A stretch of 64,000 bases of DNA from Odontocerum albicorne. Its lineage: Eukaryota > Arthropoda > Insecta > Trichoptera > Odontoceridae. The number at the start of each line of letters is the position of its first letter. The first letter of the stretch is position 1. A program made the translations under genes and the position numbers. The DNA is taken from positions 43,683,307 through 43,747,306 of the forward strand of contig OX463849.1 in NCBI GenBank assembly GCA_949825065.1, read 5' to 3'. This document shows positions 1 to 12,343 of the stretch, one piece after another. The notes under the pieces are model-generated. The model saw nothing but the letters and a program-made list of their open reading frames with translations, had not been told where the DNA came from and ran no database searches.

Positions 1-872
1 GCAGTGCTTTTGGTAGGATTAATTTTGATCTTCCATTTGGTGCACCAGCGCTCCAAAATGGGAATGAAGTCTTGCAGTCTATCGTGGGAATCGGACTCAT
101 ATTTCGATGAAGAGAGGAAGGCTGTGTCGTCAGCGTATTGCGCGGTGATACAATGTGTGCGTGAAAATTGAGGCATATCGCTCGTGTATATGTTATACAG
201 GATAGGGGACAGCAGTGCACCTTGGGGTACTCCTGCCAGAATGGGGCGTGGAGATGAGTTTATGCCGTCTATTTTGACGGAGAAGGAGCGATTTTCGAGG
301 AATGATGCGATGATTTGCACTAGTCTGAGGGGAATACCTGACTTGTGCAGTTTGAATATGAGTCCGTTATGCCAGACTGTGTCGAAGACTTTCGCCACGT
401 CTAGTGAAAGGAGGGTCGTGAGGCCTTTGGCTCTGAAGGATTTGATTATGTGTTCTACAACGCGAAGAAGCTGATGGCTGGTAGAGTGTAATGGCCTAAA
501 TCCGTGTTGCGAATCTGGGATGATGTTGCGTGAGTAAGTTTCGGTGGAGAGACGTTCGAGGATTAATTTCTCGAGCACTTTACCTAGAGTCGGGAGCAGG
601 CTGATCGGTCTGTGATTTTCGGGGATAATGTGGCTTTTACCCGGTTTGGGGAACATGATGACGTCGGCGTTTTTGAAAGGGGTCGGAAAGAATTTATGTC
701 GAAGGCAGGCATTGTAGATGGCAGTAAGGGCGTAAATGGCTTTTTTCGGGAGTTTTTTCAAGGTGAGATTATTGATTTTATCGGGGCCGGGTTCTTTTTT
801 ATTAATGAGATTTTTAATGATAGATTGTATTTCTATCGGTGAGAAGTACTTAAATGTTTCGGGCCTTACTTT
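1..872 (-). pseudogene. Jockey-like non-LTR retrotransposon reverse transcriptase, partial
   Basis: The minus strand is open for about 290 codons from 872 to the window edge, so the 3' end is outside. It reads as the RT domain of a Jockey-superfamily LINE. Motifs in order: KKEPGPDKIN, then FPKPGKSHIIPENHRPISLL, QHGFRPLHSTSHQLL, the first catalytic Asp in LDVAKVFDTVW (372-386), AGVPQGALLSPILYNIY, and the catalytic YADD box (126-137). RT copies element RNA into DNA at the target. An in-frame TAA at 873-875 separates it from apparently homologous upstream coding (reading RVTNKNDHLQIPEIT), so this is a relic or a 5'-truncated copy. The long open frame and intact YADD box mark it as one of the least decayed elements here. 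Confidence 0.9.
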
Positions 873-875
873 TTA

Positions 876-3023
876 TGTGATCTCTGGTATTTGTAAATGA
901 TCATTTTTATTTGTTACTCGCTTTATTTTTTTCAGTATAATAATAGTTCATAGAAATTTCCTTATAAATGAAAACGGTAAATTCTAATAAATTGAATATA
1001 TCAACTTCACTAAAAAACCTTTTATCTCCACATTTCTACCGGCTCTTTTACCAACTCTTCATCTTCAGATTACAATGTCTTCATACTTCGATCACCTTTC
1101 GTATCACCTGGTTTAGCTTCATGCGACATTTGGCTATTCTCTAAACGAAAAGGAAAGCGTTTCGACACGATTCCGGTCGGTATCTCTTTACTCCAAAGTA
1201 TTTCGAGATGTTCATTTTTATCAGTTATGTTCCCATGATCTAGATGTTATCTAGTATTAAATATACGACATTATGTACTACCTTCCTTTCATTAAGGTCA
1301 AAGGTTTGGTAAAACGATTTTTGTTTTTCAACGTGAAATTTTTAAAGCACTTAAACTCGGGCAGTGTACTTAAGGGGTAGTTCCCCTTGTATATTATAGC
1401 GTATGTTAAACAAGACCCCTTGGAAAATTGCCATATCAACTGCATCTTAAATTATGCACCGCCGTGAGAGTATTACAAGCTTAAGCTTCATAAAAGCGTA
1501 GAGAAACTTTGTAAAATATCTAAATTGGTTTATACGAACAATAAAATACAATAAAAGATTATTAATCAAACTACAATTTTGATTAAATTTAAAAAAAATG
1601 AAAAATGATTCCCAGTCTTTCAGTCAATATCTTTGACTGTCGAAATTCTGAATAAGGGCATTTCTCAACGAAACAACATCAACAATACAGCCGATATAGT
1701 ACTGCTATACAAAATCATTCACTCAGTGATTGATGCACCTCACTTACTCGCAAGTATTTCATTTCGTATCCCCACTAGATCCACAAGACAGCTCAATCCC
1801 TTTTAAACCTAAAATTGTTATACTAACTATAAAATCAATTCCTCTATAATTCGTATGCAAAGACTTGGAAACGAGTTTTGCAACAATTTAGATATTTTTA
1901 ATATAAGTATATATAGTATTCGCCAGAATATTACAATATTTAGAAATAGCTACTAACTTTGTGGTCTCCTTTATTAATATAAATAACGTAAAACAAACCA
2001 AATATTAAGGACAATATTTTGCCTCTGGAGTTGAGTAACCCTGCATCAGCACGTGTGAAGCTTTTAATTCTGCAAAGCAACTTGCATCTCGTTCCACTAA
2101 TGAGGCCATGTGTTTTCTATATCTCAATATATATCCATAAAATTCCCACAAAATTCTCAAAGATTATTAAATAATTTTAAAACGATGACTGTAATTTATT
2201 CTACTGCTTTTTGTATCTTCATGTTAGTTTAAGATAAAGTTGTATTATTTGTCAATAATTTTAAGTAATTTATAACCTGTCACATGTTCATTTGTGTATA
2301 AAGACACTTTTGTGTCGTTAATTAAATAAATAAATACATCAAAAAATTCCATTTAACCAGACATGGAAGGTTTTTCCTATAAGTTAGTACAAATATTTTG
2401 ACGTATTAAGACAACACGTGTAACAATAATAAATTCTTCATTGAAATTATTAAGAAATATTTTATATAAACCTTGATCGATATCATTACTCGTGTTTCTG
2501 ATTTTCTGGCATATTAAATATTGAGTAGCACCTCTAACCGGATTACTCCTAATGGATTTGAATATCTTATGATGAAGTTACAGTTTTGACAATATTATCC
2601 ACTGTGTAGCATTGCGGTAAAACTAATCTCAGATGTAGTGGATGGACTTGCAATAAAGCTTATGTCTTCATTAATAATTAGTAATAAAGCTTATGTCTTC
2701 ATTAATAATTATTTCAGCAGTAAATTTTGTACTAGAACTTCTCTTAACTCTAGGTGATGGATATATTGATGATTGTAAATTATTTATACATAACAAATAT
2801 TAAACCAAAAGACAATTATTTTCAATTAGTTGGAAAGCGATATAAAGGTGTCATTTTAAAGAAGCCTTAAGGGCTAATACGTCAGTGAACTTAATAAGAA
2901 TACTGTAAATATATCAAATATTTTATTGTTACCCAATAAATAAAAAAAAAAAAAAAATTAATTTACATTTTAAAATTTTCCCAATAATAAATCGTGAAAA
3001 GCTCAACTGTAAAACATACACTA
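876..3023. other. AT-rich stretch without recognisable gene
   Basis: The first ~55 bases continue the degraded RT homology upstream of the stop. Beyond that I see no coding motif. A 31-bp direct duplication lies at about 2652-2711 (unit core ATAAAGCTTATGTCTTC), and an A-run lies near 2942-2957. Confidence 0.5.
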
Positions 3024-3060
3024 TACTAAAGGTTCTCAAATTGTGCGCCACGGCTTCAGG
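3024..3060 (+). mobile_element. Possible hAT terminus remnant
   Basis: GGTTCTCAAATTGTGCGCC followed by ACGGC resembles the terminal inverted repeat of Charlie-type hAT elements. I cannot find a convincing partner terminus or an 8-bp duplication, so only this fragment is claimed. Confidence 0.3.
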
Positions 3061-3839
3061 TGATATTCGAAAATTTTAATAATTCAGGGCAATTTTAAAT
3101 TCAATGCGCTGATGCCACTATGATAGGAAGTGACAATTGCCCTAGAAATTGCTTTCCATCATATTCTCTCGTAAAGTCGAGGAAAAGTGTGCCATCGATG
3201 CCCTTATTCATCGGTGGTTGCCTGGTCGAGTAGTGCGTCGTGATACCTCGGCCTGCACCTCAACCGGTGACTGACGTGGAAAATCCATCTCAATACTATC
3301 AGTCTATCCATAATTAATCTCACATGCAGATGATATACGTCCACATATGTATACTCACTTAAGTGATGTATTATTGGTTTTAGGATTTTTTTCATATTTG
3401 TATGTGAATTTATATTTCTTTTAAATTTGTATTGTTTCACGTTTAACATGTATGTCAGTGCAATGATATATGGCTTCTGAATCATATCGGAACGTAATAC
3501 GTATAAAATAAGGATTTTACAATGGTGATGGCAGTGAGGGAGACAGAGGAGCGTCAAATCATACATATTTTATGGTTTTTCGATACAAAACAAAATGGGG
3601 CTGTGTATATTCTCTGTCAAAAATATAATGGAAAAGGTACTTTTCAGACATTTCTTGATATAATGTTTGGCGTGGCTCCAAGATGTATTTCACAGAAGAC
3701 ATATTTTGTATATCACAATCCATGTATACTTTGAAGAATATTTTGTCGTTGAAAAGTGCTTTTAAGGTTTTTCTCATTAAAAAAGGTAAACGAAAGTTTG
3801 GAAAAATGTACATTTATTCCGATCACTTTTCTTTGCATA

Positions 3840-3990
3840 CTATATACTAGTAGATTAACTTTCTAAACAGCAAAACGCTTGACTTTCAATCAGGAAGTTT
3901 TAAATTTAATTCCCGATAGAATCAAACAATATTCCTGTCTGGTTTTATAAGGCTTTTCAGCATGTTTCTGCTTAGTAAGAAGTAATTTAC
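3840..3990 (+). mobile_element. Degenerate SINE-1 copy
   Basis: The segment keeps the outline of the SINE-1 head (AAAACGCTTGACTTTCAATC, then a decayed B-box region near AATTCCCGAT) and the CCTGTCTGGTTTTATAAGG body seen in better copies at 15-16 kb and 54 kb. It is strongly mutated and no target duplication is visible. Confidence 0.4.
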
Positions 3991-4310
3991 TTATGAAAAT
4001 TAGCTTGCCAGGCTTTATTTTATACATTAGAAGTGTTATATAATACAGTAAAATAACATATATTACTTATCTTAGTATTCATGAATAAGGTCAAATATTC
4101 AATTTCCCCCCCGACAGGCTTATTAGAACGACGATGTTTCCGAATATTTATCGTGTTCACCAATTTTTATACAGAAATGACGGTAAAAGCGGGTGATTTA
4201 CAAAAATATGAATAAATACAAACACGCTGCACTGGCAAAGGTGTGAAGTACTTAAACGGTCAATTTTTAACCAGTTCATCAAAATCCGACCAATCCTTAT
4301 TCTCAACGGA

Positions 4311-4550
4311 TATCAAGTAGCTCAGTTAGTCTTGTATAGTGTATAATAGGTATCAAGTAGCTCAGTTAGTCTTGTATAGTGTATAATAGATATCAAGTAG
4401 CTCAGTTAGTCTTGTATAGTGTATAATAGATATCAAGTAGCTCAGTTAGTCTTGTATAGTGTATAATAGATATCAAGTAGCTCAGTTAGTCTTGTACAGT
4501 GTATAATAGATATCAAGTAGCTCAGTTAGTCTTGTATAGTGTATAATAAT
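4311..4550. repeat. 40-bp tandem array, six units
   Basis: Six head-to-tail 40-bp units start at 4311, 4351, 4391, 4431, 4471 and 4511 and are almost identical; a T/C change in unit five is one of very few differences. Each unit carries AGTAGCTCAGTTAGTCTTG, which resembles a tRNA D-arm and fits the pol III box A consensus at 11 of 12 positions. No B box or tRNA fold accompanies it, so I call it a minisatellite only. Confidence 0.95.
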
Positions 4551-5323
4551 GTATCAACTATTTTAACAATTTCAATTCAAGACATTGCTGTTAATGAGGA
4601 AAATAAAGTACGAGTATTATAAAAGATTGTTTTAATAAGATATGAATGTAAATGATAAATTAAGTTAAACAATTAGTTGTATTTTACCAATGAAAAATAT
4701 AAAAGAAGAGATAGTTATGAAATTTTTTGAATGACATTTATTTATTTATATTTTATTTAATAAAATTCATACGCAAAACCATTTACCTACTGACTTAACT
4801 ATCGCGAACGGATTGATTTCCAACTTTGTATATTTGTATTCAAGTTCCTTAATGGGGGTTGGTATATCAACCATTTCACTGCACTCATTATATGTTCTGA
4901 GATAACTGACTTTACCCATAAAATTCACATATAGACAATCCAACAAGTCCGAGTTGCGGCCGCTCACGATATTTGATAACTTTCTGCAATATAATATACA
5001 CATACGTATACTATATAGTATGTCCACAATTTCATTGAAACATAAAAAAACTGGGAATATTTAGATGAAACCATTTTTTTTTTCAAAACGTATTGAAAAT
5101 ATCCATGTGGACTCCACTCCATTATTTACACGATTCAATAGTGATTCTTAAAAGACAATAAATATTATTTCCCGCTCTTCAATTTGTCGAAACCAAAAAA
5201 GAAAATCATCGAAAGTACGGTACCACACGAAACCTTTTTAAAATAATATTGTTTACAAATTTTCAAAGATATTAATCTAAATTTCTATAATACATGTTTC
5301 TTAAAATAATTGTTTCTTATCAT
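4551..5323. other. AT-rich stretch without recognisable gene
   Basis: No transposase, RT or RNA-gene motif was seen. A NotI-like GCGGCCGC lies at 4956-4963. The short frames here have no recognisable composition. Confidence 0.4.
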
Positions 5324-5632
5324 AGCATAAATAGGCCTAAGCCCATACGATGGTTGTCGCCAAAGAAAGAATACGATAATTGAATTTTGAATACAAGAGA
5401 ACGAGAGAGGAATACTTGGATTTTCTCCGAAAGTAATTCGAAATTTGAATCTCGGTGGGTCCGTGATACTGAACGAATTTTTAATACCTAGCTAACAATT
5501 TTTGAACCGACGTAAAAGGGGACCATGTATAAATGATATATATAAACAAACTTTACATTTATGAATATATATTTTCATAAATGTAGAATTTGTTTCACTT
5601 CCGTGAATATTTCACGGGTTGCAACTAGTATA
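5324..5632 (-). repeat. Family X interspersed repeat, copy 1
   Basis: This is the uninterrupted copy of a repeat also found at 22065-23330 and 59127-59607. In family orientation it has a near-palindromic CCCGTGAAATATTCACGG start, a hairpin built on ATTCTACATTTATGAA and its complement, a short TATATATATC run, then TACACCGGTTCAAAAATTG and GACAACCATCGTATGGG. No coding potential or terminal inverted repeat is evident. I cannot classify it. It may be a nonautonomous DNA element or a Penelope or SINE derivative. Confidence 0.85.
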
Positions 5633-6418
5633 AATGAATCGATTGAGTAACACCGTTAATAAACATGAAAATACATACAAATAAACGTTCACTTCAAAAT
5701 TCTCTTCTACTTATACAAAAAGCTTCAAATGACAACGTATTGACAGTTTTTTTATAGTAATTTACTCTGTTCCCAAAATGTAAAAGGTTTTTCTAGTAAA
5801 AAAAAGATAGCAAACCTATATAGCATATTGACCCAATGAGAAAAGTAAAAGATCTACCCCCCAGATGTTTAAGTGGCTCCTTCCCTTAAGAAAACAGAAA
5901 CCTTTGTTTCATAATTCCGCTGGGTAATCATGTAAAGTATTCGAGATGATTCGTAAGATGAGAAAATCATGTCATGCTTTTGTAGTAAAAATTCTTTTTA
6001 AATCTGGTAAGGATGTGGATACTTGATGAATTGAAATAATGGAAAAGAGGAGAAAGAAAAAAAAAACAATACAAATTTTTTTGTTTTAATTATTTATCGG
6101 AAAATTTGATTTTTATGTTTAAGGATGATTTGTATAGTATTAAACTTTCTTATTCAATACAATCTGAAGTGTTTATTACCATATTCCATCTCTTCAAATT
6201 GACCAAAAAGTTGTTTAAACGAGGACTTAAATTATATTTTTGTCTCATTTCTTGATTTTTTTATTAAACTCATTTCTTGATTTTTTTAATTCAATTTATA
6301 TTTAATATTCCACTGCCAATTTATATGTTTACTGTTTTAAAATAACAATATTAAAAATTATAATCATAGTGAAAATTAACAACAATTCATTTTCTATTTT
6401 AAAATACGAGTATAAAAA

Positions 6419-6495
6419 GTCGACCTCCGATGCCTAATTGATAAAACGCCTGTTTACCAACACTGAGGTTCAAATTCCGCCAAATGACTTTTACC
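6419..6495 (+). mobile_element. SINE-1 head fragment
   Basis: GTCGACCTCCGATGCC, an A-box-like CTAATTGATAAAACGCC and a decayed B box (GAGGTTCAAATTCCGCC) follow the order of the tRNA-derived SINE heads at 15.8 and 54.0 kb. The body and tail are absent. Confidence 0.45.
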
Positions 6496-7130
6496 ACTCT
6501 TTTATCGATCTTCACGCATTTCAGAGATATATATTTCTTGAATCTTCGAAAAGTCTATAGTTTCACTTTGTGGTGTCATTTTTTACATAAAAAGAAAAAA
6601 AATAAGTAAAATAAAAAACTTATTTTATATTTTGTGTTCACCACAGGATATATATTTATTTTGTTAGACTTTTGCTACTCATTCTTTCAATGCCAAAATA
6701 TCTCTAGAAATAAACCAGTAAAAATGTTCAAGTTACAGCAGTAATTAATGTTTAAAAAAATATTGATAAAAATATAAAATATATATGAGATAATACCGTA
6801 AATAATTGTGATGTGCATCGTGAGGAAGAGCTTTTTTGGAACATTTTGTCCTTTCTTGGAAAACTTTCGTTGTTTTTTCCGGTTTTCAAGTACCGTCAAT
6901 GTACAGAAGCGAATTGTATGAGTGAGATAAAGGGAAAAAGTCATACATCATTCTAAGACCTAAACGTTGTTTTATTAAATATTCAGATAAGTTTATTAAA
7001 AAATCTATTATATAAAAATAATAATTCCCATTTCGTCTTATGAAAAAAAAACATTTAGCACAAACAAATTAAATAAGGGTAGGTTTCTTATTTATATTAT
7101 TATATTTTATTTATAATTAAGGTATTAACA

Positions 7131-7300
7131 TTATGGAGGTTTAAAGACATTGTAATTGTACTTTATGTAGACATTGTACTTTATGTAACGGTGTAACACT
7201 ACCGGTTTCAAGGTGCTCACCTCATCACCAGGTGAGTACAAATAACTCTATTTTACCGTTACATAAAGTGGAATAAACAGTGTTTGATAAAACAAATTTT
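7131..7300. mobile_element. Foldback (Penelope-terminus-like) element, copy H1
   Basis: The segment is an imperfect inverted repeat. Its left arm reads TTTATGTAACGGTGTAACAC, then CTACCGGTTTCAAGG; its right arm reads CCGTTACATAAAGTGGAAT, then AAACAGTGTTTGATAAAAC. The same arms build the element at 42161-42415 and the half copy at 60440-60600. On the minus strand, 7195-7245 carries CTGGTGA ... GAAACCGGTA, a hammerhead-like core with one change (CTGG for CTGA). Its stem I would be CAC/GTG, whereas the 42-kb copy has CCC/GGG. Assignment to Penelope-like elements is inference. Confidence 0.6.
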
Positions 7301-7679
7301 GATATCTTATTTATCTTAATTAATTAACTTTGTCCTTGTTATTTATCTTAAATAAGTAAAAAAATCTTATTTATCTAAAAGATGTCAAGACGTTTGAAAA
7401 CCAAATCGGAACTTTTTTTCTAAGAAATAATAAGCAGTATTATAAATCGAACCCATAATTCTCCAGACTAGAAGATAAGGTTAACTGGGCAATGAATGTC
7501 ATCATAGTTACGAGTACATACATACTTATTTGAGAAAAAAATGTTTTCGAAAAAAATACGTGTTTAATGGAAAAAAGCGAGAAATAGGTCATTTGAAACA
7601 TTTTTTACATTGAGAAATATGTACATTGAGAAAATAACATGGGGGGACAATGTATGAAATAAAGTGATAAGGGATGAAT

Positions 7680-7885
7680 GTGAACTTAAGACGGATGTGT
7701 TTAGTTGGATGAAGAAGATCGCTCTGAAAAGATTTGGGCATGAATAACGAATGAATGATAAAAACAACTAACTTAAGTATAAATGTGAGAAGAAGATGTG
7801 GTAGAGAAAGATAAAGTGAAGTATGGGTGGGATCTCGTGAATGTTATTTGGAAGGGCCAGTTCTGTAACGAAGTAATCTCATTCC
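7680..7885 (+). pseudogene. LINE-V reverse transcriptase C-terminal remnant
   Basis: Broken plus-strand reading contains ECELKTDVFSWMKKIAL, RFGHE, RMND and further degraded sequence, in the order of the post-RT region of non-LTR elements (consensus feel: GHVERM then LTKQ). I use LINE-V for this family, which recurs at 10.7, 12.1, 14, 30, 34-37, 43, 60 and 63 kb. It stops where the piggyBac-type MITE begins. Confidence 0.5.
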
Positions 7886-8524
7886 TTAACCCTTCCCTTA
7901 CGGTGTTAAAATTGAAACGCGTGCTCCGGTGCTGGGTAGTGAGTACGCGATCAAAAATTAGCGATTTTAAATCGGAAAAATAAGAACATTCATAGATAAT
8001 CTCCTTAATTAATTATAATTGAAGTTAAAAATTATAATAATTGAGATTTATTTGCTGAAAACATTAAAAAACCATCTGGCAACGCTCACGGAACGGGCGT
8101 ACGTCTAACCTATTTGCAAGCCTAGAAGCTACTGTGGCGCGGAACGTCAGTCGCATACCCCGGCGCTTACGCTTATGCTTGCGAAGTTGAGACAATTCAG
8201 CTCCTCGCAATTCAGTGGAGTATGCAAGAGTGAGATGCAAATATAGTGTCGCGCTTCCCGCATACTATTCACCTATCGTCAAGACACAAGGTCGAGGCAC
8301 TCACAGCGTTTAAATGCGAATTTGTTTCCGATATCTTCACAAAATACCCACGATGTAGTCGATAAATTCTGATTATTATTAATATTATTTTTTAAATCAA
8401 TGCGTAAATATATTATGGAGGAATACCTAAAATCTTAACCTTGTATTTATTATATTTATAGAGATATTGATGGTTATTAGAAGCAACGTGTAGAAGATAC
8501 CCAACACAGGGAAGGAAAGGTTAA
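7886..8524. mobile_element. piggyBac-type MITE, copy A
   Basis: The element is 639 bp including a TTAA at each end (7886-7889 and 8521-8524). Its termini are imperfect inverted repeats: CCCTTCCCTTACGGTGTT on the left and CCTTTCCTTCCCTGTGTT on the right arm read in reverse. A nearly identical 639-bp copy lies at 46471-47109. It encodes no transposase. The TTAA target and C/T-rich termini are typical of piggyBac elements, so it was probably mobilised in trans. Confidence 0.85.
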
Positions 8525-9285
8525 ACACAAATTCACTCTATTTTTCCTAAATTATTGTATAAAACAAGCTGAAACATTCACCTTCAAATTCGTACACATA
8601 CTTTAATCTCACGTTATCACACCAATTCTAACCACATCGACATTCTGTCCAATATCTCATCACACATCACATCAGATCCACATCGATAATACAATTACAT
8701 GTCAATTTAGAGATCTCTAAAAGTTCCCGAATTCTTATTCTCACCTTGTCAAAGAGGCACCTTGTTACGGCGCTGTTACCATTTGGCATTCTAGTAAATG
8801 CTTTATTTTCTTCATCATATATAATAACTTCAAGTGCAGGGAGAACTATTTATATATTGTCATTGAAATTAATATGTTTCAGCTTTATTGACACCGATAT
8901 TCAACAAGCAATATAAACATAGTTCAAATCAATTTTCATGACATTCAACATAAATTAATACGGTTTTATATATACTCGTATATGATAGTACAATATATGA
9001 ACACTATACTACAACTTAAATCAAATGTGTTACTTTCATATATCGGAAGATCTAAAAAGGTTAATTTTTAATTCGTCTTCCGTTGGTAAGTTTTCTGTGG
9101 TTTTCTTACCAAATATGCTTTTCGAAACATGTACAGATGCGGGAAAGTACCAAATCTAATTGACACAGTCACTACCTCCCCGTCCTTACTCTCAACCTAT
9201 ATATAATTTATTTTGTAATATTTTCAATCTGTCAATAAGAATGGGTTCGAGTCCCGAGTAAGAGCGTCCTTGAGAAAAGTTTACT
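8525..9285. other. AT-rich stretch without recognisable gene
   Basis: No recognised coding motif is present. An isolated box-B-like GGGTTCGAGTCCCGAG occurs near 9243 with no box A or fold around it, so it is not called a tRNA. Confidence 0.4.
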
Positions 9286-9293
9286 CTCTAAAC

Positions 9294-9784
9294 CAAGATT
9301 TCTCAAAGTGGTCGATTTGATTTTTCTAGGGGTCGATAGTTTCAATAAAAAAATTTGGGGGTTGACGACGCAAAAATAGACCCCCTTACTACTGCTTTTT
9401 GTTTGTTACTTCAAAATATCCATGATTCCAATAGGTACCTAATAAAGAATATTTGTCAATATTTGTACTTATTATGAATTTACATATTTATTTCATAAAT
9501 GTCAAAAATAAAAAAAAAACTGTTCGTATTTTTGGCTTTAATTTTCGTCAGCGCAGATTTGAATACTAAATGTTGCACAAGATAATGCAATGCATAATCC
9601 GTAGTCCTTTTATATTTTTCAAGTGATTAAAATGAAATGTTTGATATCTAGTGAAATATTTAATGTTGAGTACTGTACAAACTTAAATATTAATTTGAGT
9701 AAGTAAAGTAAATGACTAGGGGGTCGACAGTTTTAAAAGTCTTTGGTTAAGGGGTCTGCGGCCGAAAAAAGTATGGAACTCTTG
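9294..9784. mobile_element. hAT-type nonautonomous element
   Basis: A 491-bp element is bounded by perfect 8-bp target duplications CTCTAAAC at 9286-9293 and 9785-9792. Its ends read CAAGATTTCTCAAAGT, and in reverse from the right CAAGAGTTCCATACTTTT, as in hAT elements. Near each end is a GGGGTCGA(T/C)AGTTT motif. No transposase segment was recognised inside. Confidence 0.85.
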
Positions 9785-10296
9785 CTCTAAACGGTGGTTT
9801 ATGATTTTTTTATTATTAATATTATTGTTTCCGATAGTACAAGTTTGTATCCGTGTCACTTTTCACACAAAATGTATTTTTATTTCTTCACAACGGAGAT
9901 AAAATAGATTTTTTTTATTGAAACTCGCCTGTAAAATGTTTAATATTTCTTATTGTAATTCGTAATCTATCATTTAATGCGTATCGTGCTAATAATATAT
10001 GTAAACTTCTTTAACATAATCTATAACTTATATTATTATCCCCTTACCCCCCTTTGCCAAATCTCCTACAAATATCCCACGTCCGTTCTACTTGTCATAT
10101 GAAGGAGTAAGTTGTCCTTAAATTGAATCGATACTCCGCGCATCATCATCAATACTCTCTTTAAAAATTCTGAAGCCTCAAGTTAGATTTCCGACAGACT
10201 TCGGACTATTTATGTTATTTGGTGCTACTTAATCACTTGCCGTTATAAGTTATCTGGTACTCATTAATAGTTTATCGTTATTAAGTAACAGCGCTA

Positions 10297-10693
<397 letters not shown>

Positions 10694-10710
10694 CTAGTTA
10701 ATTTACCGTT

Positions 10711-11020
10711 TTGTATAGAATATCTGGTATTTCAATGTTTGATATAGTAAGAAATGGTCGGATAAAGGATAAACATCTGTTGAGGATAAATATTATTAGC
10801 AGAATTAAAAAAGGAATCTTAAGATTGTTTGGACATATTGAAAGAATGCGTTGCAAAATACTTAGGAAACAGATAAATATGTCTGAAATTTAAAGAGATC
10901 GAGGTAGAGATAAATCGAGAAATGAATCGACGAAGATAGTTCTATCCTTCAGTTAAAATCCCTCCAAGATGGTTTGTGAAATTTGAGAGCATATAAGATG
11001 AGATGAGAGCTGTGTGAATG
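10711..11020 (+). pseudogene. LINE-V reverse transcriptase C-terminal remnant
   Basis: A plus-strand reading of about 60 codons contains RISGISMFDIVRNGRIKDK, SRIKKGILRLFGHIERM and ILRKQI, then stops. After a stop, RDRGRDKSRNESTKIV continues the homology. This is the segment after the catalytic fingers in RTE/CR1-like LINEs, where LRR-I-G ... D-IRN and GHIERM recur. The left side is cut by the TA microsatellite and gap. Confidence 0.7.
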
Positions 11021-11230
11021 GGTAGAAATGATAAGATATCTGGTTTATATGTAATTCAGTATTTATGTCCAATATGTTTCTTCTATCATTTCTTTTATTT
11101 AAACAATAACTGCCTTTATTTCAACTGTGATATCCACTCTATACATTACTTGAAGAATTCCAGATTAAACAATGATTATCATTATTTGTTCTCGTTACAT
11201 ATAGTAATTTTTACTAAAACTGGTCCGTAA

Positions 11231-12095
11231 ATTAACTATGTTCCCCCCTAATACAAACGGAGTGCCGAACCTGCTATTGGTCTAACGATTGAAGAATTGT
11301 ATCACTTTATCCGCCACCTTGGAAAAGTTCCTTGACATTATTGCTGGTCAGAACGATTAACAAAACCTTCAAAGTTTTTTTTTTCAATAATGTTAACTTA
11401 CATGAACTATGATTGTATTAATCATATAAATGTAATTTTTCTGTGTGTATCTTCAAGCGGGGAAGCGATAGGCTAAGCTACCAATTGCTACAACTTAATC
11501 GATAATGTCAAGCTACACAAGTTCAAGACTTAAACTTTTATTAGATTTATGTTACAAAAACAAAGAAAAACCAGTATAGCCCGAGGTAGAACAGAAGCGG
11601 TAGTGGTTTATTATCTCTACGTTAGATAACAACGCCCATGCTTTTGTCTGATAATTGCGAGTAAACGAATCAAGGGAAATAATTACCCGGAAGCTAATCA
11701 GATTTGTAACACATCTCTCGGTTCGTTAAGCTCGCCGCAGAATCCGACAGTCTTCCTGAACTTTGCCGGAATGGGGACGATACAAATGAACTGATTTTAC
11801 CAAAGGTTTAGAGGATCTTGAATGTGTATTCTTTATTTAGTTTTTCTCGTCTGAACTGATCTGATTTCAACGTTTTTTGTAAAAATAGTTGAAGTCTTCA
11901 TAAAATTATAATTTCATTATTTATGTTCGGTCCATTCTGCGGCCTGGTTGTTAAAACGCTAAAAATAAAAACAACCTCAATGGTGCTTTAGATCGTTGAC
12001 AATGATTTCGTAACATTTCTGCATGTGGAATTATTAATAACGTGAGCGATGAAAAACACTGCGTTCTTTAAAACTTGTCATCCACCTTTTTAATT
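11231..12095. other. Unassigned stretch
   Basis: I see no recognisable coding or RNA feature. Base composition is slightly less AT-rich around 11600-11780. Confidence 0.4.
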
Positions 12096-12099
12096 TTTG

Positions 12100-12302
12100 G
12101 CTGACCGAGAATTGTATAATTGGACAAAGTGTATGAATACTAAAACAAGAAAAAGCAAGAGTAAAGAAAACAGAATGAACTGTATTGGAAGATTTATGGA
12201 TGTGAAAGAGGCAAAGGAAGTAGTTTATAAATCATCTGTCATCTCTGTCCACCAAAACAGAGAGAAAGGTCATAATGGTATGTGCATTAGTATGCAGATA
12301 TA
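12100..12302 (+). pseudogene. LINE-V 3' terminal remnant
   Basis: The reading RMNCIGRFMDVKEAKEVV corresponds to the CMDVGKA-type stretch at the C-terminus of the LINE-V copy at 36964-37185, followed by similar 3' sequence ending GGTATGTGCA. The similarity is short, so confidence is low. Confidence 0.4.
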
Positions 12303-12343
12303 ATAATAAATATTGGTTTATTGATAGCAACATAGCATATGTA

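Noticed and set aside
4311..4550. tRNA gene array
   Set aside because: Only a D-arm-like box is present; no B box, anticodon arm or acceptor stem fits in a 40-bp unit.
4311..4550. CRISPR array
   Set aside because: The units are contiguous with no spacers, and this is eukaryotic DNA.
9243..9260. tRNA gene around GGGTTCGAGTCCC
   Set aside because: An isolated box B; no box A or cloverleaf can be drawn around it.
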